A model generated the notes under the pieces. That model did no database searches. It saw nothing but the letters and a program-made list of their open reading frames with translations, and was not told where the DNA came from. A stretch of DNA of 64,000 nt from Chinchilla lanigera (lineage: Eukaryota > Chordata > Mammalia > Rodentia > Chinchillidae). Below, in pieces: positions 1-11,019 of this stretch. Location of the stretch: the NCBI RefSeq assembly GCF_000276665.1, contig NW_004955435.1:3115147-3179146 (forward strand). Reading direction: 5' to 3'. The stretch's first letter is position 1. The number at the start of each line of letters is the position of its first letter. Position numbers and translations under genes: made by a program.

Positions 1-611
1 GAAACAGGTATAATATACATAAATTTTGATAGGCTTTATACAGAACTGAAAGTTTTCACTGAAGAACATATGAAAAATGATTCACAGAATCAGTTTCTAC
101 CAGGGTTGATCTCAGGTCCGCTGTTACTCAATAGGTTTTCTCCAGCTAGAAAAAATAACATTTAAAAGACGTTGATTAGTGGCAGTGAATAGTAAATTGG
201 GCTTATATTTGATCATTTCTGATAACTAGAAGTCTATAACTATGTTTGTGCAAATTTTTATGTTCAGAGTTGTCTTATTTTGAATAAATAGATAAGAATG
301 GCTTTACTGGGTCATTTAGTACATGTAAGTTTAAATTTATAAGAAACTAGAAAACTGATTTTTAGAACTGTTATATATATTTTATTTATTTTATAGAAAA
401 AAATAAACAATAAAAACAATGGTATAAAATTTCAAAAGAGATTGTAGGAGAATAACAATAGTTAGTACATTGCATATTGTTATCTTCAAAGTACTTGCTC
501 ATATTACAAGATACAGGCATGAAAACTTGATCAAACAAAATAGGCATATACCTTTCCTTTCAAGAGCTAATAGCAATTAGTAGTATAACTATTTTAACTA
601 CCTGATATATA

Positions 612-711
612 NNNNNNNNNNNNNNNNNNNNNNNNNNNNNNNNNNNNNNNNNNNNNNNNNNNNNNNNNNNNNNNNNNNNNNNNNNNNNNNNNNNNNNNNN
701 NNNNNNNNNNN
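612..711. other. Assembly gap (100 N)
   Basis: Exactly 100 N bases, the usual placeholder for a gap of unknown size. The sequence on both sides is AT-alternating (ATATA before, ATATAT after), so the missing bases may be an AT-rich microsatellite. Any frame read through it is meaningless. Confidence 0.98.
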
Positions 712-1111
712 ATATATTCCTTTACTCTTTCTTGTTTTCTCCTTTCCCCCATTCTACTTTCTCTTCCTTTTTGAAAATTTTCTTCCCATTTCAAAATATC
801 TATTATACATTTTGGGCTTTATTTACTTTTTCAGCTTCTTATCATCATCAGTATAATATGAAAGTTCCAGTTATTCTGCCTTCTAGCAGTGTTTGCTGTT
901 ATCAGTGTTTTGTTTTAGTTAATAAGCATATTATGATACCTCAATCAATTTTATTTGTATTTCAAAATCCATAATGATTTGGGCATCTTTGCATGTGACT
1001 GTATCCCAGCAACATCACATAAATGTCCAAATCTTTTGTCAACTTGTAAAATTGCGTTGTTATTATTAGTTATGACAATGCTTTGTGTACTCTAATCACC
1101 AATTATTTTCT

Positions 1112-1205
1112 TTCATTTTTTCTTTTTTTGGTACTAGGAATTGAACTCAGGACCTTGCACTTGCCAGGCAGAAGTTAATGCCACTGAGCTATATCTCTGG
1201 CCCGG
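1112..1205 (-). mobile_element. ID-type SINE, older copy
   Basis: On the minus strand this reads as a tRNA-derived ID element: a CTCAGTGG-like box A region, then TGCCAGGCAAGTGCAAGG-type sequence and an A-rich tail, seen here as a T-rich run (1112-1128). Imperfect target-site duplications flank it: 1097-1111 (CACCAATTATTTTCT) and 1206-1220 (CACTGATTATTTTCT). It lies inside the L1 copy, so it inserted later than that L1. Confidence 0.85.
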
Positions 1206-1999
1206 CACTGATTATTTTCTAAATAAATTTTTTGTAAACATTTTCTTTTAGTCTGTACTTTAAAGTTTCATTTCTTAGTACTGTCTTTTGAAGAGTGCAA
1301 GTTTTCATTTGATGCAGTTCAATTTTTAAATTTCATAGGTTATGATTTTTTGTCCTATCTACAATATCTTTTCTTCATCTAAGATCAAAAGATTCTCTCC
1401 TGTATTTCCTTTTTGAAGTTCTCAGCTTTCCATTAAAGTTTATTTTCCATTTTGAATTAATTACTAAATATCATTTGAAAATGTAAGACTTTTAAAAATA
1501 TGTGTACAATTATTTTCAGTGCCAGTTTTGGAAAAAAGTATATTTATCCATCAAATTATTTTGTTAACTTTGTTCAAAAATTTATGGGCATGTATGAATC
1601 TATTTCTGGACTCTATTCTATTTCATTGTTCTATATTCCATTACTTTATAATTTTATAATAAATATAGAATTCAGGTAGTATTGTTCCTCCCATATTCTT
1701 CCAAAAATTGTTTCTCCAACTCTAGATCCTTTGTTCTTCAGTTTAGATTTTAGAGTCGGCTTTTCTACCAAAACAAAAGCCTGCTTGGAATTTTTATTGG
1801 GATTGCATTAAATTCACAGATCAAATCAGAGATTTGAAATATTAAGAGTCCTGACTTCTGATCCATGAATATGGTATGTCTCTTCAGTAAAGTCTATAAT
1901 GTCATTCTCCATATTTTACAGTTTTAACTATACAAATCTTGCACTCCTTTTGTCAAATTTATCACCATTTTATATTACTAAGCACCTTGGCAGTTATAT

Positions 2000-2003
2000 A
2001 TAT

Positions 2004-2034
<31 letters not shown>

Positions 2035-2111
2035 CTCTGGTACCGGGAATCAAACTTACAACCTTATGCTTGCCAGGCAGGTGCTGTGCTGCTGAGCAAA
2101 ATTCCCAGCCC
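2000..2111 (-). mobile_element. ID-type SINE, young type
   Basis: Minus-strand ID copy with a (TTTTG)n tail at 2008-2032, the GGTACCGGGAA block and the CTGCTGAGCAAAATTCCCAG end. Perfect 12-bp target-site duplications TGGCAGTTATAT lie at 1988-1999 and 2112-2123. It is inserted in the L1 copy. Confidence 0.92.
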
Positions 2112-2640
2112 TGGCAGTTATATCTTTGATACCATAACATTTATATTTATGGTATTGGTTTAAATATAAAGATGTCACTGATTATATTGTCCAGTATTTA
2201 CTCATTTATCTTAATGGAATGTCTCTATTCCTCTACTTATTACCTTGTTCTAAAGTTTATTTCGTCTCATGTAAATATGAACATTCAAAATGTTAAGTTA
2301 GTACACATATTTTTAGTTCTTTTACTTCTAATTTACCCTTGTCTTTATATTTATGACATTTTTGTAGACAACATATAGTGGGGTTTTTCTTTATTTAATC
2401 TTGACCGCTTGTGTTTGTTGATTGGGTGGTTAGGTTATGTGTACTTGTTGAGACATAGGAGATTTTTTAGCACCCACTTGAATTGTGGTTGCCGTTCTGT
2501 CCTGTGTTCCATCACAAATGAGGTTGTTTTGTACCTTGTCTTTCCTCTGAGCGATTTGTCTTTCTGGATAATTCAAATTTCTTGGTTGCTTCGGCACCTT
2601 GACTCTCTGATGAAATAAAAACATTTAAGATTTTCTAGTT

Positions 2641-4084
2641 TGTAGCTTTTTTGTTAATGTGAGAGTGACACTTTTTGTGGATTTCTATATAGTGAGCAGA
2701 AGCAGATTCTGTAGAAATACAAATGACTGTGTTTGACTTAAAATTGGTTAGGAGTTAAAAGGGAGCTGATAAAAATAATGACTACAACTTAATGAAGATG
2801 ATAATGGCAATAGTGATAAAACAGGTTGGCATAATATAGTCATAAACTTTGAGTATTTACAATTGTTTTACTATTCTGCACAGAAATTTACTTTAAAAAT
2901 ATGGTCCCATTTCCACTTTTATATAGGAAAGCTTATGTTTAACCATCAGTGTAACTCAGTGATCTTTAACTTTTTAAAAATGAAATGATGATGCAGTGAA
3001 ATCAAATTCTTTACCCCCATTTCCCCAGACTGGTACCTTTTTGTGTGAAGATAGCTTCATAAGACAGGGAATGTCTGGTTCATGGCTACCCCTCTGGTGT
3101 TTCATGTGACTGTAATAAACTTGGCTTCAACTGGCTCTATCATTTGAGGCAGACGTCAGTGCTGCATTTCACAGTAGTGCTGTGACTTCAGCCACCAAGT
3201 ACAAGTGTTCTTACTTCTTCTCCTCCGTACCAGATCCCTGCAGGCTTGGGGTCCCTAAGGATGCATCCTCTGCCAGTATTATGGCTGAGGGAAACGGGAG
3301 TGGGGCTCAGGTCTCTAGTGCAGACCCCTGTCATTCAGTGTTGCCACTTTTTGCTCTGGTGCCCCAGGAGGTGGGGTTCCCCACAAGACAACTGGTATGT
3401 CTCCTTTGAGTGTCGCACAATATACAAGATGCATGTTATTTCTGCCACAAAACTAACTCAGTACTTCTATTTCCCTCTAAATAACCCATCATAATCAAGG
3501 ACAAGAAAGCTTGATCTTGGGATCTTCAAAGGGTGTCTGGTATAATGCTTTATGAAATTGTTCTTTGCTACCGATTTTCTCCATTTTCATTGTATCTGAT
3601 TGACTATATGTTTCCTTTTTGAAAGAAGACTAGCTTTTACATTAGCATGCTTTCTTGCCCTAATGTGTCTATGTGCATATACAATTTTATGCTTTGTCTC
3701 TTGATACTTGAGGTTGACTCTTTGGGATTGAAAGTAACTCAAGAACCTTTCTCTCAAGGCTATCTATTTAAACATCCACTTGCTCAACAGATATGCTTAG
3801 GCTGTATCTGCTTTCTTGCTAAGAAGATTGTTATTCTTTTTAGACACTTGAATAAGGGGAGTGGAACAGTGGTAGATCCATGGCCACCTAATGAATGTGG
3901 TCAGATGGAAATTTTAGTTTATATCATAAATATTGAGTATCATTCCTACTAATAATTTCTATTCAAACTCTGTACCTTGTGTCTTAAAGGGAGTATTTCA
4001 GTTCACTTTTACAAGACCCATAATGAAATTTGTATTATTTTAGAAACAGATTTAAACAGCTTATCTAAGGGACAATTACTCCAA
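2641..4084. other. Unassigned non-coding DNA
   Basis: I recognise no repeat or exon here. 3050-3420 is GC-richer than its surroundings and contains short open frames (3182-3409, 3246-3494) without family resemblance. 3647-3952 has a 101-codon open frame on the plus strand (LEVDSLGLKVTQEPF...), also unrecognised. Neither has convincing splice context. Both are treated as chance frames, although an old retrocopy cannot be excluded. Confidence 0.4.
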
Positions 4085-4185
4085 CTCTTTTATAGATAAG
4101 AGTACTGAGATTTGGAAGCAAGCCTAATTTGAATAAGAATATGCTCTTTATCAATAACACAACCAGGACTAGAGCCCAGTATTCC
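4085..4185 (-). repeat. MIR SINE fragment
   Basis: On the minus strand the order matches the MIR core. The plus strand reads TAGATAAGAGTACTGAGATT (like AGATGAGGAAACTGAGGC) and later ACAACCAGGACTAGAGCCCA (like ACAGCTAG...GGGATTTGAACCCA). It is degenerate, as expected for a mammal-wide old SINE. Confidence 0.6.
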
Positions 4186-6008
4186 AGAAACTTGCTCTGC
4201 TCCATATTCAAAAAAGAGGTGTCAGGTAGATCTACTTTAATTTGAGTGAAAGTGTTAACCTCTTGGAGATAGGTATATAATTCAAGGTGATTTTCACAAA
4301 TTAGTTATGTAATTCCTGAAAGATAGAAATAAATGCCAGGTAGTAAATAATGTGATAAAAATAAATTATACAAGTGGGAAATAAATTGCTAGATATTACT
4401 GCTTTGATGGAATGCCTAAAATGAGTCAGGGAATCTATTTGTCTTATTCTAATAATTCACTTGGCTCTGGGATATATTAACAGGAATGCAACAAGAAATA
4501 TTTAGGAAGCAGTTCTCCCCAAAACACTTGACATTTACTTGAACACATCTTCCACTTTTTAATGGCTTATGTTATCACGGAGCTGATAAGAGAATGAGGT
4601 TGGCTCAACGCAGAGCAGAAACAGTGAGAAGCTTACAGAGAAAATATGGCATTAACCAATTACGATACAGACAGCGTTTGTGATACTAAACTTAGTATTT
4701 TTGAAAAGGAATATTTTCTTAAAATGAAAATAATAGAATTTAAAGCTTTCATTTTATAATATTTGAAGCATAGAAAAGGACACATGTAAAATATACATGT
4801 GAGGATGCAGAGCGTTACCGTGAACGTGTGTAAGTCCGGTCTAAGAACTCGACTATCACCAACCAGGTGACGTCTGCCTGTGCTCCGCTTCTGTGTCCTA
4901 GCCTTTCCCCAGATTAAACTTCTACCCCAGAGTTCATGGCTATCATTCTTCTGCTTTATTAAATATTTTTAACATATGTAAATGTACTGAACAATAGTGT
5001 TTATTTTTGCTTGCTTTGGAGCTTTGTAAAAATCATATTACATATAATCTTGAGATTGTTTTTCTTAAAAAAACATAATAGTTGTTTTTAATTTATTTAC
5101 AATGTTATATGTAGCCACAAGTCAAAATATATGGTAAATATTTAAATTTTAAGAACTTATTATAGTAAAAGACACACTGGTACTAATCTCATTTAAAATA
5201 CTTCCCCTGGCTTTGAACTTATCCTATAATTTTTGCCATTTTATGAAGCAGTTCTGGAAATTCTCTTCAAGAGGGGTGATCAAAAAATACAGTGAATGCT
5301 GCTGTCAGGTGGCATCCAATGGAAAAGCAGGCTCGTAAAAATATTACGGTCTGTCCTCATGCACCTTATCCAGTGGCCTTGGTACAGTGTGACTTCCGGT
5401 GCTTCTCTAGCATCAGAATGCCCAGGAAGGGCCAATATTTTGAGTTGACTTAGGTCATCAAGGCAGCCATGATGACACATCTAAAGACATAAAAATGCAC
5501 TCCCAAAACTCCTTTAGGAAGTGGTAAGAATGATGGGGGAAGTGTGTTCAAGGCAAATGGGAGTATTTTGAATTAAATTAAAGGAATATGTCTTTTAGTG
5601 TAGTTTATATTTCATTTTAAACACTCACCTTACTTTTTGATCACACTATGTGTAATGTGTAAGCTCTGATGACTGTATAATATTCTAATTAGCACATTTC
5701 TTCATCCCTTCGATGGATGAATGTTTAACATGCTCTCATTTGCTGCTATTAACATTTTTGTGCCCATATCCAAAGGTGCTACACAAAGGTTTGTAGGATG
5801 GAATTGCTGGATTGGAGGTTTTATGAATGTTGAACTTCATGAGATAAACTTAAAATTCCACTCTTAGAAGTTCCATCTACTTACATCCTTTCATTATAGG
5901 GCCTTTAGTTAACAATTTAAATTTTGACTCATTTGCTAATATCTTCCTTTGTTGAATACTTCTTATACCTTGTTTAAGAGAAATTTTCCTATCCTAAGGC
6001 ATAGAAGG

Positions 6009-6080
6009 AAATTTAAAATTAGAGAAGAAAATATGGTATCATACCTCCTATGCCATATTTTCTTCTCTAATTTTAAATTT
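6009..6080. repeat. Perfect 28-bp inverted repeat (hairpin)
   Basis: The left arm 6009-6036 and right arm 6053-6080 are exact reverse complements over 28 bases, with a 16-base loop at 6037-6052. The arms are AT-rich, starting AAATTTAAAATTAG and ending AAAATATGG. Flanking AAGGCA (about 5996) and TGCC (6083-6086) could extend pairing with bulges. It sits inside an old L1 just before a B1. A perfect stem in otherwise diverged DNA suggests recent inverted duplication or selection. Confidence 0.95.
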
Positions 6081-6116
6081 TTTGCCTTTTATATTTAAGT
6101 CCATTGTAAATTTATT

Positions 6117-6288
6117 ATTTACTTATTTATTTATTATTTATTTTTTGTCTTTTTGAGACAAGGTCTCGCTACGCAGTTCAGGCTGGCCTTGAGCTCACTT
6201 TGCATCCCAGGCTGGTCTTGAACTCACGATGATCTTCTGCCTCAGCCTTGCTAATGCTGGGATTACAGGTGTGCCCCACCACTCCCAG
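6117..6288 (-). mobile_element. B1 SINE (7SL-derived)
   Basis: The minus strand carries a B1: the plus strand shows TTTTTGAGACAAGGTCTCGC, GAACTCACGATGATCTTCTG, CCTCAGCC and TGCTGGGATTACAGGTGTG. The middle contains a second GGCTGG(C/T)CTTGAGCTC-like unit, consistent with the internal duplication of B1. Near-perfect 13-bp target-site duplications lie at 6104-6116 and 6289-6301 (TTG[T/C]AAATTTATT). Confidence 0.92.
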
Positions 6289-6588
6289 TTGCAAATTTAT
6301 TTTTATGCATAATGTGAAAGCACAAAATTGTTTTCTCATGAATAATCTTTTGTTCAGGCACATTCATTTCCCTATAATGTGCAGTAACATTTCATACATA
6401 TCAATTTCACTTATATTTGTGAGTCTATTTCTGGAATCTACAACTGGTATCAAGTAATTTTCTGTTACTTCATCATTAATATTAGATCATAATGATTACA
6501 GCTGTATAATTTTGATACCTGAGAATAGAAGATCTTTTCTACCCTGCTGATCTTTGGGAAGTGTCTTCACTTTATCCTTTGCCTTTTA

Positions 6589-6701
6589 TTTATTTATTTA
6601 TTTTTTTTTGGTTTTGGTTTTTCTCCGGTACCGGGAACCGAACTCACGACCTTGCGCGTGCCAGGCAGGCGCTTTTGCCGCTGAGCTAAACCCCCAGCCC
6701 C
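6589..6701 (-). mobile_element. ID-type SINE, young type
   Basis: Minus-strand ID copy: (TTTA)n/T tail at 6589-6610, then TCTCCGGTACCGGGAACCGA, CGACCTTGCGCGTGCCAGGC, and the end at GCTGAGCTAAACCCCCAGCC. Target-site duplications ATCCTTTGCCTTTTA at 6574-6588 and 6702-6716 are perfect over 15 bp. It interrupts L1 sequence. Confidence 0.95.
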
Positions 6702-7063
6702 ATCCTTTGCCTTTTAAATAAATTTTGAAACAGTCACCCAGTTCCTCCAAAAAAATCCACTTGTGATAATTAAAATTGATTTAAATGTATGTTATTTGGG
6801 AAAAATTGATATCTTAATTATTAAGTTATCTTTTCCATGAATAAAGTATCTGTTTAGGTATTCTGAAGTGATTTTCATAAATATATTTTTCCATTGCATA
6901 AATTACATATAATTTTTGCTACTTATGCATTCACATGAATAAATATTTTCATTTCCCTTATTTCACATATTTTCTCATCCCTTATTATGTTTAAAAACTA
7001 TATATTATAAGTTTACGCTTGGCTATGTAAACATAATTATGTTTTGACCATATATTCAGAGAA

Positions 7064-7111
7064 CTTTAAAGAAACAATTTGAGTGTTCTTTAAAGAAATA
7101 ATTTAAGTGTT
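7064..7111. repeat. 24-bp tandem duplication
   Basis: Two adjacent 24-base units, 7064-7087 and 7088-7111 (CTTTAAAGAAACAATTTGAG... and CTTTAAAGAAATAATTTAAG...), differ at two positions. It is a local duplication within the L1 copy. Confidence 0.9.
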
Positions 7112-7990
7112 TCCATTACTTGGGTATAATGTTCTACAAATATTAATTAGGTCAGTTGGCTGATAGTCTTTTTCAAATTTTACATACCTTTACTGATTTT
7201 CTGTCCACTTGTTCTATTAATTGTTGAGAGAAAAGCAATAAAATCTTAGTTTAACAAGGGGCGTACCTATTTCTCCTTGTAGTTACATCAATTTTTACTT
7301 CAAGTGTCCTGAAACTCTGTTATTAGATATATAAACTTCTATGATTATGTTCTCTTGATGAATTTATCCCTTCTCCATTATTAATTGGGCAGTTTTATTC
7401 CTGATAATATCTCTGAAACCTACTTTGTCTGGTACCAGTAAAGTCATCCCAGCTTCCTTTGGGCTAGTGTTTCCGAAATACATCTTTTCCATTGTATTGC
7501 TTCGAGTTTATTTATGCTTAAAATGGATCTCTTGTAACCAGGAAAGTTTGAGCCTTTCAAAATCCAATATAAATGTTTGTATAATAATTGAGGCATTTAA
7601 ACTATTTGTTTAAAAAAAAATAAATTATTTGTTTTCAGTATTTTTACTATGATGGTTATTTAAATTTGAGACCTCGTTTATTTTTGTCACATTTGTTTTT
7701 TCCCTTTTCTCCTTTTTCTGTCTTGTTTATATTTAGTGGGTTTTCATTTTTAATGATTTCATTTGCCCTCTGGTGTCTGCTTAATCACTCCAAATCTTTA
7801 CTTTGTGCTCCCTATAAAAAAGCTTCTGGGGTGCATCTGCACCCTTTTCCTTCCTCTTGTGAGACTTTCTTCCACATTTTTTAGTATAGATTTGTTGGAG
7901 ATTGCTCATTTTGGACTCAAAATATTTTTATGTCACTTTAGTGTTTGAAACATATTTTTGATAAATCGGTGGGATTCCCTCCTTCCTTAC

Positions 7991-9738
7991 TCACAGATGC
8001 TCACCCACAGCCTTTGGTGTGGCTTCGTCTACAATATGACGTCTGGGGCCCTTCGTGCTAGTGGTGCTTGTGCCACTAGGTGTGTGCACTTGTCAAATAC
8101 GAGCGGGCATTGAAAGAATAAGACTCTGAAAGAACATGAAAAGACTGATGGGGCAAAAGAAACATATGCAAAGACCTTGCCTGTGATATCAAGCACAGAC
8201 TACCAACCACAGATTAAAATGATAAAGAAGAAAAGGAAATCCAAGCTGGAAAATTGCAGCCCTGTAGAGAAAATACCAGACTGTGGAGGACAGTGCGCTA
8301 GGTAAGACATGGAAAAGCCAAAGGATTAGGATTGGGGACATGGGGATTTAATACTAGAGAAGCTGGGAGTGACTGTGAGAGAGCTACGTATGGGGAACTT
8401 AAAAAGTTTGGAGGAGTTTATGTGTTCAGAGAAACAATTAAGAAATATCTTAGTAATATCTCGAGGGCTTGAGATAAAGAAACTAGATAGGGAGCTGAGC
8501 TGAAGGAGAGAAGCTAGACACCTATTAAATCAGAGCCAATGCAAGAATAAGTATACACAAGTATCAACTTAATAAAAATAGGAAACCAGAAAAGAGCGTA
8601 ACATAAGCCTGTAAGTAAATCAAGAAACATGCCAAAACTTTAACCTGTAAGGTGTCCGAGGTGAACCTACCTGAAGCACTCCAATGAGTCATCGCATGCA
8701 TAATCCCCAAGTAGCTTCTTAGCCAGAGAGTGAGCACTCACACCATCTAAGTCCTCTGAGATTTCCACAGCCATACTGAAGCTCTCTCACACTGCGAACT
8801 TCCTCCTGCCAGATTGCAGGCATTCTTGCATAGTGAGATGCAGGCTGCATTCCTGTGTCAGGGGCTCTTGCCATCCCCATTCCTGGGTGTGGTGGTGGAT
8901 TAGGCAGACAGAGTCTGGTATGGAAGTGTCCGCTGAGTCAGAATTAGTCTTATGCAATCAAATCCGTTACAGTAGTAACAGGCTAAGCCAATGCAGAAGT
9001 ACTGCAAGGGCTAATCCAGAAGTACCACACCATGACACCCTCTTTTGGGTCTCCTTTTAGCCTAGAGAAGAAATCCGTGCTTGTAGCGTAAGCATCGTAG
9101 CAGTCCAAGTGTTGATCCACAATTAACATGAACTAACCACAATGGCTATGTCTTCTCTAGTGTTGAAAAACAGCACAGGACAGTAACTTGATAGAATCTG
9201 CTATCTAAAGCCCAGGGGCTTGGGGGCCAGGTAATGCCAGAGGAGGGAAGAAAAAAGGGAAAACAAAGTTAAAGTCTTCTGCTATGTGGTGTGGGGAGGA
9301 GGAAATAGGAGAGAGGGGCAAAGATGCTAGTGATGGCAAAGCCCTGTTGTGCATTCTGGAGGGATGACAGGGAACACCGGGTATGGAACTGCTAATGAGA
9401 AATGGGGGTGGGAAAGCTTCCGTGGCTGGTATAAATAGTAGTGAAAAAGTTAAAGGGAGACAAACGAAAGGAGGGAGAGGGAAGAAGAAAAATTGAGGAA
9501 GAGGTCAGCGGAAAAGATTTGGATAAAAGGGGGAGGGCTATGAAGAGACAAGGGAGATGTTCTTTACCTTCCATAAACTGTACTGGGTGGAAAAGGCAAG
9601 AGAGAGGACGCACACAGACGCAAACAGCCATGTTTGTGGAAGGACAAGGGTAAAGTAATGGGATAAAGGTGTGGGGAAAACATACAGAAGGAGGAAAACA
9701 GCAAGGAATAAAAAATTGAAAGTGAAAATAAAAAAGTA
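7991..9738. other. Unassigned non-coding DNA with purine-rich tract
   Basis: No known repeat or exon is recognised. The plus strand is purine-rich from about 9230 to 9540 (GAGGAGGAAATAGGAGAGAG-like), which makes open frames on the minus strand (9392-9745, 9564-9944) by composition. Around 8040-8110 there are several CpG sites. 8640-9060 is GC-moderate and could be part of an LTR, but I see no terminal signature. Confidence 0.4.
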
Positions 9739-9935
9739 CAGTCATGCCTCAGTTCACAAATACTTCTGATTTCAGACAATCCATTTTGCAAACGAAAGCA
9801 CTTGGCAAAATTTTGCTTTTTCTTGCAAACTGCATCGGGTGACAAAAACGACCACGGCCATCTTCCCCACACAAACACAAACGCAACAAACTTCCCGCAA
9901 ATTACGAAACAAGTTTGTAAACTGAAGTACTGCTG
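9739..9935. mobile_element. Small non-autonomous DNA transposon (mariner/Tigger-like MITE)
   Basis: About 197 bases bounded by imperfect terminal inverted repeats. The left end CAGTCATGCCTCAGTTCACA pairs with the reverse complement of the right end, CAGCAGTACTTCAGTTTACA. Each end is flanked by TA (9737-9738, 9936-9937), the target of Tc1/mariner-type elements. The internal sequence is CpG-containing (GACAAAAACGACCACGGCC) and has no frame. The superfamily is inferred from the TA duplication and CAG ends. Confidence 0.7.
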
Positions 9936-9999
9936 TACAATCAAATAAAGGATAACAAAAGAAAAGCTTTCTGCTGTTTTGGGGGTGAGGCTCTTTCTT

Positions 10000-10810
10000 A
10001 TTCCAGGGTTAAGCTGTGTCCTGTTCGTGCTGGAAGTCTAAGGTGGCAGTCTGCCCCCGATGGTGCTGGGACTAGAGACCTGCTTACAGGAGAACACAGC
10101 TCCAGTGTGAGCGTCCGGTCCTCTGCAACTCAGGCCGAGCCTGGCCTCTGACCGCAGGCGCCGGGTCCATGTTCACCAGCTCCAGCCCGGCAGCAGGACT
10201 CCCCTGTTTGCTGTCCACCTGCTGGCTGTCGCTCATGACTGTCTTTCCCTCATCCACTCTGGGAAGTTGGCAGCATGAAGCATGATTTGAGGCCAAGAGG
10301 CTGCTGTGGGACCCGGGTTCAAACTTCAGCCCTTCCCTGCAATGACATCACCGCCGGGTCTCGCTCCGTGACAGTGACTGTGGAAGTAGACTGAGGTGAC
10401 CCACCAGCTGTTGACCGTACAAGGCCGTTCTGCAAGCAGTGTCTCACGTTTTCCTGCTGACTCAGGCTGCCGTGGTTCTCTCAGTCCTGACGCGGTTCTC
10501 CACTTCTCTAGGAGCAAAACTGCTGCTAGTGTCACTTTGCTTCCCCGCGGGACACTAACCAGCCAGAGCTTCGGGCTTCACCTCCCCGCGCCCATGTGAT
10601 CTATTCTGCATCACTTCCTCCTACTTTATTCTCCCTTGTCAGTTTCCTCGTGGTTCCCAGGTAACTCCACTCACTTTGATTCCTCCTGAGCTACTGTTTT
10701 CCAGACCCTACACACTTCCTCCTGGGGAATCTGAGCGGCTGGCGCTCACCACCCCGCCGTCTGCTGCCCACTGAGCAGCTCCTGTCAAGCTTCACCGTGG
10801 CTGCAGTCTG
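10000..10810. other. GC-richer block with about 32 CpG sites
   Basis: By hand count 10021-10800 contains about 32 CpG dinucleotides and clearly more G+C than the rest of the window (mid-50s percent by rough estimate). CpG is roughly half of expectation, above the depleted background but short of a formal island. Clusters sit at 10130-10200, 10350-10376, 10490-10590 and 10735-10800. Open frames on both strands (10084-10296 minus, 10326-10535 minus, 10396-10599 plus) resemble nothing I know. It could be a weak regulatory island or an unrecognised insertion. Confidence 0.4.
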
Positions 10811-10989
10811 CCCGCAAACCCCAACTTTGAAATTTGTAATTACTGCGATTATGTATGGTGTTTTTCTATGTAAGAGGAAGGCTTATTCCCTGTTCCAAAG
10901 GGCGGTATTCGTATTAGTATGCCTATATGAAGGCTTAGATGTTAAAATTCATAATATGTATGCATATGTGCAGTCAGAGCCTTTTTAGG

Positions 10990-11019
10990 GAGCCGTGTCA
11001 GCTTGTTTTGACACGGCTC
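10990..11019. repeat. 11-bp perfect hairpin
   Basis: GAGCCGTGTCA (10990-11000) and TGACACGGCTC (11009-11019) are perfect reverse complements separated by 8 bases. The arms keep a CpG each. It is in unique-looking AT-rich DNA; no T-run follows and no function is evident. Confidence 0.9.

Larger units (their letters stand above)
375..2640 (-). mobile_element. Old LINE-1 copy, reverse orientation (3' UTR plus ORF2 part)
   Basis: The stretch reads as the reverse complement of a LINE-1. A T-rich start (375-400) would be the element's A-rich tail, and 712-790 is a pyrimidine tract like the purine tract of L1 3' UTRs. Segments around 1580-1880 (CTATTTCTGGACTCTATTC, then ATTGGGATTGCATTAAATTC) and 2290-2420 match well-known reverse-strand ORF2 motifs. 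The reading frames are destroyed, so this is a fossil. It is interrupted by two ID SINEs (1112-1205, 2000-2111) and the assembly gap. The 3' UTR part (385-600) recurs at 28704-28915. The L1 class is well supported for 1.5-2.4 kb and weaker at the ends. Confidence 0.62.
4780..7990 (-). mobile_element. Old LINE-1 copy, reverse orientation, about 3 kb
   Basis: Reverse-strand L1 landmarks appear in the right order. 5690-5850 matches the ORF2 3' end in reverse (TGCTGCTATTAACATTTTTGTG, then GGAATTGCTGGATTGG). 6415-6440 is the GAGTCTATTTCTGGAATCTA motif. 7130-7590 matches upstream ORF2 (GTTCTATTAATTGTTGAGAG, ACCTACTTTGTCTGGTACCAG). The T-rich strand bias ends near 7980. All frames are broken. It is interrupted by a B1 (6117-6288) and an ID (6589-6701), both with target-site duplications, so it is older than both. 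Confidence 0.65.

Noticed and set aside
594..794. Open frame across the N gap
   Set aside because: It exists only because unknown bases are read as X; no evidence of coding.
2575..2600. Possible U6 snRNA fragment (TGCTTCGGCA)
   Set aside because: Only about 10 bases match, with no continuation into the U6 body.
3020..3420. Possible exon in GC-richer stretch
   Set aside because: No consistent splice sites plus open frame plus known protein motif; frames are short and unrecognised.
9392..9944. Minus-strand frames of 117 and 126 codons
   Set aside because: Driven by a purine-rich plus strand (Phe/Ser/Leu/Pro-rich translation) and running into a DNA-transposon remnant; no family resemblance.
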